Assembly (NCBI GenBank): GCA_018894105.1
Contig: CM032118.1
Coordinates: 34,948,690 to 35,012,689 of the forward strand
Direction: 5' to 3'
Origin: Jacaranda mimosifolia
Taxonomy: Eukaryota > Streptophyta > Magnoliopsida > Lamiales > Bignoniaceae
Length of the DNA stretch: 64,000 nucleotides
Position 1 is the stretch's first letter. Every line of letters starts with the position of its first letter. A model generated the notes under the pieces. It saw only the letters and a program-made list of their open reading frames with translations. It was not told where the DNA came from and ran no database searches. A program made the position numbers and the translations under genes. Of this stretch, positions 58,840 through 64,000 are shown piece after piece.

Positions 58840-60261
58840 ATGGCTATCTTTGAACATCCAAAGATTTTCTTGTTTGTCCTCACCATAATTTTCCTTTATG
58901 TTTGGACAAGTAGAAGCCGGAAGAAAAGCTCAGTGCCGACGAATTGGCCACTGGTCGGGATGTTGCCAGGTATTCTTCATAATTGTCATCGGATCCATGA
59001 TTATGCAACAGAAGTTTTAAGTGAATGTGGCGGAACGGCTGAGTTCAAAGGTCCCTGGTTTTGCAACATGGATATGTTGATTACTATTGATCCTGCCAGT
59101 CTCCAACATATTTTTAGCAAACATTTCTCAAACTATCCAAAGGGCCCTGAATTCAGGAAGATTTTTGAAATTTTTGGAAATGGAATGGTTAATGCGGATT
59201 CGAGTTGTGGGAGTTTCAGCGGAGGACGACACTCTCATTCATGAGTCATGTCAAGTTTGACAGTTTTTTGGAGAGGGCTGTTTGGTAAAATGGGGAAACT
59301 GGACTCCTACCTGTCCTTGACCATTTCTTGAAACAAGGGATTGAAGCTGATTTGCAAGACATTTTGAAGAGGTTCACTTTTGATAGTATCTGTAAATTGG
59401 TGTTAGACTATGATCCTCGCAGCCTGTGTGTCGACTTGCCTTATGTTCCATGCGAGAAGGCATTCAATGATGCCCTTGAAGCTCTGTTGTACAGGCATGT
59501 GCTGCCTGAGAGCATTTGGAAGCTGCAAAAATGGCTTAAAACTGGAAAAGAGAGGAAACTTATTGAAGCTTGGAAGGCCTTTGACTAATTCATATATCCG
59601 CATATTCCCTCAAAGGGAAAAGCAGAAGGATGATTTCAACTTGCTAACAGCATTTAGAAAGGCCTATGAAGAAAAGAATGGTTCTTCAAGTGATTCAAGA
59701 GACTTTCGGAGAGACACTGCATTAGGTTTGATGCTTGCAGGTAGAGATACCACAAGTGCTTGTCTCACATGGCTTTTTTGGCTAATTGCTGCAAACCCTT
59801 TAACGGAAATCAAGATCAGAGAAGAGATTGAGTTCGAATTGCATTTAAAGGAGGATAAGAAATGGAGGTTCTTCAATGTAGAAGAGTCCTGCAAGCTAAT
59901 GTACCTCCATGGAGATTTGTGCGAGTCTCTCAGGCTATTCCCTCCAGTGGCTTTGGAGCACAAAGCTCCTATTCAACGTAATGTTCTGCCGAGTGGTAAT
60001 TACCTTCAACAAAATACTAAAATAATAGTTTCTTTCTACTCAACAGGAAGAACAGAGGCCATATGGGGAAAACATTATTTATAATTCAAGCTCGAGAGAT
60101 GGATTTCACCTAGAGGAGGAATCAAGAACGAGCCATCCTACAAGTTCCCAGCATTTATTGTCGGGCCAAGAACCTGTCTGGGTAAAGAAACAGCTTTCGT
60201 TCAAATGAAAATGGTTGCTGCCACAATCATATATCATTACAACATTAAACTTGTGGAAGGT
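58840..60261 (+). pseudogene. CYP96A-like: CYP96A-like cytochrome P450 pseudogene, 3' end cut by copia
   Basis: Intronless, as usual for CYP96A. CYP96A enzymes of this clan hydroxylate long-chain alkanes or fatty acids at the ER; MAH1 is the known example. Starts at ATG 58840 with a membrane anchor (IFLFVLTIIFLYVW-like, residues 9-23) and hinge NWPLVGMLPG. Later: FTFDSICKLVLDYDP; I-helix AGRDTT (59737-59754); K-helix ESLR (59923-59934); LERW for the usual PERW; haem loop [10 protein letters not shown] (60154-60183) with the Cys ligand at 60175-60177. Defects: frameshift near 59200 after NADS; TAA 59286-59288; TAA 59586-59588 with a second frameshift just after; TAA 60082-60084. The copia LTR at 60262 removes the last part after KLVEG. 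Confidence 0.93.
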
Positions 60262-60519
60262 TGTTCAATAAGCTGAAGATTCATGGCGGAAGATGATATA
60301 GTGGAAGGAAAAACTTTCATTCAAAAACACGCAGCCTAGAAACAATGCAAGCTAGGGTATTTATACAAAGGTGGAAAAGAAGAGAATCGAGAAATAAATG
60401 CTAACTAACTAACTAATCTGTTAGGGTTAAGTAACTAACTAACTAATCAGCAAACTAACTATCAAACTGGTAAAAAATAAATACATATATTTAGCTAGAT
60501 TATAGTGTATATTTGTACA
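60262..60519 (-). repeat. 3' LTR of copia element (258 bp)
   Basis: Plus-strand ends TGTTCAATAAGC and ATATTTGTACA. Placed by the polypurine tract on one side and the P450 break on the other. Minus-strand TATAAATA at 60358-60365. Confidence 0.8.
60358..60365 (-). promoter_or_regulatory. TATA box of copia LTR
   Basis: TATAAATA on the minus strand inside the LTR, about 155 bases from its 5' end. Confidence 0.5.
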
Positions 60520-60532
60520 TCCCCCCCTCAAG
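60520..60532 (-). other. Polypurine tract of copia element
   Basis: Minus strand CTTGAGGGGGGGA directly before the LTR start TGTACAAATATAC. Confidence 0.85.
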
Positions 60533-62723
60533 TTGGAGCTTGGTGCACGTCAGATAAGCCCAACTTGGACAAAATGCGCAGAAAAGATGGAGCAGACAGA
60601 GCTTTGGTGAAGATATTAGCTGGTTGAGTGGCACTAGAGATATGTTTAGGAACTATGAAACCCCGTTTGAATTGATCACGCACTAAGTGACAGTCGATGT
60701 CGAGGTGTTTTGTGCGCTCGTGGAAGACCGGGTTCTCAGTGATGTGTATAGCTGCTTTGTTATCACAAAATAGTGGAACTGGAAGAGTAATTTTGAGATG
60801 AAAATCAGCGAGTAGGTAGGAGATCCATTGAAGCTCGCACACTGTAGATGCCATACTTCGGTATTCGGCTTTGGTGGATGATAGAGACACGATAGTTTGC
60901 TTTTTGGTTTTCCAGGAGATGGGCGAGTTGCCCAGAAAAATGCAGTATCCAGTGAGCGACCTCCTAGTGGTAATGCAAGAGGCCCAATCCGAGTCGCAGT
61001 AGGCAGTCAGGGGCAAGGAGGTATCTACTGGGAAGAACAATCCTTTGGAGGGACAGCTCTTCAAGTAGCGTAGCACATGAGTGGCAGCTTTCCAGTGATC
61101 TTCAGTGGGTGCATTGACATATTAGCTGAGCTGTTGGATGCTGTATGAGATATCTGGTCTGGTCAGATTCAAATAGAGAAGTCGTCCAACTAACCTTCTG
61201 TATTGTCTATGGTCTAAATATGGAACACCCTCCTGTGTGAGTTGCATGTTCTTCGGAAAGGAAGTAGCAGCCGGTTTCGATCCCATTAAACCTGTGTCGT
61301 GAAGAATATCTAAAATATACTTCCTCTGATTGAGATAGAGCCCATCTTTTGATCTAGCAATCTCCACTCCAAGAAAGTACCTAGCATGACCGAGGTCCTT
61401 GATCGTAAACCTGTGATGCAAGAATTGTTTAACAAATGTGATCTCTTCCTCGTTGTCTCCAATTATTAGCACATCGTCAACATATACTAATAAGGCCATA
61501 AAAGTGGTGTCAGTCTTCCTAGTGAACAGGCAGTTGTCATGAGGTGATTGCTGGAAACCAAAATGCTGCAACTGTGAAGTGAGCTCCAAATTCCACTGTC
61601 GAGATGCCTGTTTAAGACCATAGAGCGATCTTAGTAGCTTACAAACCTCACCTGTCTTGGCTTTATTATATCCTTCTGGAGGAGTCATGTAGACCTCTTC
61701 TTGAAGATATCCATGCAAGAATGCATTGTTGATGTCTAGTTGATGTAGTGGCCAAGATCGTGCCGTAGCTATAGCCAAGAACACCCTTACTGTGACAAGT
61801 TTGGCTACAGGTGAAAAGCTGTCTAAGTAGTCGGTCCCAAGCACTTGATTGTATCCCTTGGCCACTAGCCGGGCCTTGTATTTATCCACTGAGCCATTAG
61901 GTTTAAACTTAACTTTGTACACCCACCTAGACCCTATAGCCTTCTTGCCTTCAGGTAGGGTAGTTAGCTCCCAAGTGTGATTCGCTTCAAGGGCCTCTAG
62001 CTCTCTTTGCATAGCTGAAACACATTCTGCCTGGGTGCAAGCGTGTCTATAGGATTCAGGCTCTTTGACAATGGACACGTTGGCCAGAAAGGTCATATAG
62101 TTTTGGGATAGGTTATTTGCTGTGGTGAAAGGAAATGTTTGTGGGGTGTAAATGATGCCTGCAGTATCTGAAGTGGTATTCTTTCCAGGGAAAGTGACAG
62201 TAGATACATAGTCACTTAGCCAGGTAGGTTGGTTTCTGGTTCTAGAGCTCCTTCTGGGGCTGGTTTGTCCGTGATTGGAAGGAGTTTGAGTATCAATGTG
62301 AATTTGATGCAAGGTGGGACTTTGACCATGAGTATTGAGATAGGGTCTGATATCAGGATCATTAGACTGATTGTCCTCGGCCATGACAGGAATGGGGATA
62401 GGAGATTCAGAAGTTTGATCATGACTTTTATGAAGGAGGGGGAAGTGTGACTCATAGAATGTAACATCTCTAGAGCAAAAAAGTTTGTTATTATCAATGT
62501 CATACACCTTGAAGGCTTTCTGCCCCACGCTGTACCCTAAGAAGATGCATTTGTAAGACCTAGGACCAAACTTGTCTTTGTGAGGGTGTGTGTTGGTGGC
62601 ATAACATAATGAACCGAAGACTCTTAGAGAATTGTAGTCAGGATTCTTATTATGAAGAATTTCAAACGGGGTTTTCCATTTAAGCAAAGGGGTTGGCAGC
62701 CTGTTTATGAGGTGAGTGGCCAT
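60528..62723 (-). pseudogene. Copia pol: integrase C-terminus, reverse transcriptase and RNase H
   Basis: Open from 62723 to 61122 (533 residues) and, in the same frame after one stop, from 61076 to 60528. Parts in order: integrase C-terminal region (TPFEILHNKNPDYNSLRVFG, residues 18-37), RT with [31 protein letters not shown] and active site YVDD (61484-61473), then RNase H with DSDWASCITTRRS, SLSSTKAEY and FCDNKAAIHI. The single break is a TAA in QQLS-stop-YVNAPT, one C-to-T change from CAA. Otherwise the RT and RNase H motifs are intact. Confidence 0.93.
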
Positions 62724-62740
62724 TAGTATATAGATTCTCC

Positions 62741-63694
62741 CTAAAATTTTAATGGAAGTCCAGATTGAAACATGAGGGACCTAGCAATTTCTAATAGGTG
62801 TCTATGCTTTCTTTCCGCTATGCCGTTCTGTTGGGGGGTATACGGGCAAGTTCTTTGGTGTATAATTCCATGTTCCTTAAGTAACTTTGAGGTTTCATTG
62901 TTAACAAACTCCATTCCATTATCAGTTCTTATGTTCATTACTTTGGTATTAAATTGAGTTTCAATCATCTTTAAGAAATGAACTATTATTTCATGTGTTT
63001 GAAACTTATTTTTGAGAAGAAACGTCCATAGGCTCCTATTGTAGTCATCAACTATAGTTAAAATGTAGTGAGCACCCGAAAGTGAAGGTTTGTTGTATGG
63101 CCCCCATATATCCATGTGAATGAGTTCAAAAGGCTTACTAGTGTTGCTTTGACTTAAAGGAAATGGCACTCTAGTTTGTTTAGACAAGTGGGAGATATGG
63201 CAAGGCAAGTGATCATCAGCATTTTTAGTTAAAATGTTTGGGATATGCTTTAATACATTCATGAAAGCATGGCCTAATCTCCTATGCCAAAGAGGTAAGC
63301 TGTAAGTGACATTATTACATTGAGAAGCAAGTAGACTAGAAGAGAAGCTTTTCCTGGAATCCTCAGGCTTATTTGCTAGATAGCAGGTTTTGTCTAAGAT
63401 ATACAATCTCCCTATCACTTTCCCAATGGCTAGTACCTCTTCATTCTGCAGGTCCTGCAAGACAAAATGGTTTGGATAGAAGATAAATCTCAAGTGAGTG
63501 TCATTGGCTAATTTATTCACAGATAGCAAGTTGTATTTGAAGTCTGGGATGTGTAAAGTGTCTTGCAGGTTCAGTTTGTTGGTTAGTTTAACTGAGCCTA
63601 TGTGTTGAACCATCTTGATGGTTCCATCTGGGAGAGAGACAGGCGTGGGAATGTTTATACGGCTAGGGTTGGATAGGAGTTTAATTTGGAACAC
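62741..63694 (-). pseudogene. Copia integrase
   Basis: 317 residues open. Gag-pre-integrase zinc region LWHRRLGHAFM (about residues 135-145), with Ser at a Cys position (CHISHLSKQ). DDE core with all three acids present: Asp in HMDIWGPY, Asp in RTDNGMEF, Glu in NGIAERKHRH. It ends at a TAG in PLKF-stop-GE, where TGG (Trp) is expected; a one-base shift follows before 62723. The start shown is only where the frame opens after a shift near 63690, not a true initiation site. Confidence 0.92.
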
Positions 63695-64000
63695 ATATGA
63701 CTAGAAGCCCCGGTGTCCACTATCTAAGATTCTTTATCCACTAAACTGCAAGCATTTAATGCATAATGGAAATTCAAACCTGCAAAGTCATTGTAACGTG
63801 CTAGATTCACTTGATTCATTTCCATATGTTGCTTGTCCTTCATGGCCTTACTAACTTCTTGCTGCACCAAGTCAATCAGAGAGCTATTCCAGTCATTGTG
63901 TTTATGCATTTCCCTACTTTCTTGCATTTGCAGAGGTGTGTCAACATGATTAATAGTTTGTTTGTCAAAGTTTAGCCCCTTCCTTTCCTTGAGTTCTTTA
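63695..64000 (-). pseudogene. Copia protease and end of gag (partial)
   Basis: Protease motif IVDTGASSHM at about 63724-63695, preceded by a TAG in DKES-stop-IVDTG where TGG is expected. Upstream, 63927-63724 is a gag C-terminal stretch (LIDLVQQEVSKAMKDKQHM). It continues past the window edge. Confidence 0.85.

Larger units (their letters stand above)
60262..64000 (-). mobile_element. Minus-strand copia element (RE1/RE2-like), 3' part, runs off the window
   Basis: Order on the minus strand: gag end, protease, integrase, RT, RNase H, polypurine tract, short LTR. It is the youngest-looking retroelement here: the pol frames are long and broken by few changes. It inserted into the P450 coding sequence. 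The 5' LTR and the other TSD lie beyond 64000; the left flank candidate TSD is AAGGT (60257-60261). Confidence 0.93.

Overview
This is nuclear DNA from a flowering plant, most likely a eudicot. It is AT-rich and carries plant-type Ty1/copia and Ty3/gypsy retroelements, hAT, Mutator (MULE), CACTA and Harbinger-like DNA elements, many microsatellites, and one intronless cytochrome P450 gene of the CYP96A type. The species cannot be told from the sequence. I found no intact cellular gene: every protein-coding trace is a transposon remnant, a broken P450 copy or an unassigned short frame. Boundaries, target-site duplications (TSDs) and repeat identities were read by eye.

Layout, left half. 1-9034: decayed copia element (end of the 5' LTR, primer site, long leader, broken gag/int/RT/RNase H, 2.2-kb 3' LTR), inserted into a minus-strand gypsy-like leader/gag remnant (9035-10040). 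10465-11618: two dispersed repeat segments (A, B). They hold a complete non-autonomous gypsy-type element, 11619-15063, with LTRs, primer site, polypurine tract and a gag gene but no pol (a TR-GAG type element; TSD TAATT). 15600-17119: segment C (split by a Harbinger-like MITE) and a second copy of B. 17120-22009: several hAT-type elements. 22740-24712: degenerate long-period tandem repeat. 24713-27420 and 28637-31475: two large gypsy-type solo LTRs; the second has a clean TSD (CCAGG) and sits in a copy of segment A. 31701-32440: inverted copy of segment C. 32691-33163: small CACTA-like element.

Right half. 35062-52441 is a four-level nest: a minus-strand copia element, holding a gypsy-type solo LTR (37801-47540, TSD AACTA), holding a hAT-type MITE (38907-45578, TSD CTCACAGT), holding a 6.2-kb MULE (39220-45376, TSD about TAAATCATT). 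The MULE keeps only the two ends of its transposase gene. Much of the rest is four different tandem-repeat families that all reuse the word AAGTACAA/AAGTATAA. A separate hAT element (50022-50880) also lies in the copia element. 53005-58675 is a non-autonomous LTR element (TSD CAAAC) whose 3' LTR is split by a hAT MITE that contains another MITE.

That LTR element lies about 165 bp upstream of a CYP96A-like P450 pseudogene (58840-60261). The P450 has two frameshifts and three premature stops, and its 3' end is cut by a minus-strand copia element (60262 to beyond the window) that is the best-preserved retroelement here. The window therefore reads as a gene-poor transposon graveyard around one dead P450 copy. 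Insertion order can be read from the nesting and from paralogous empty sites.
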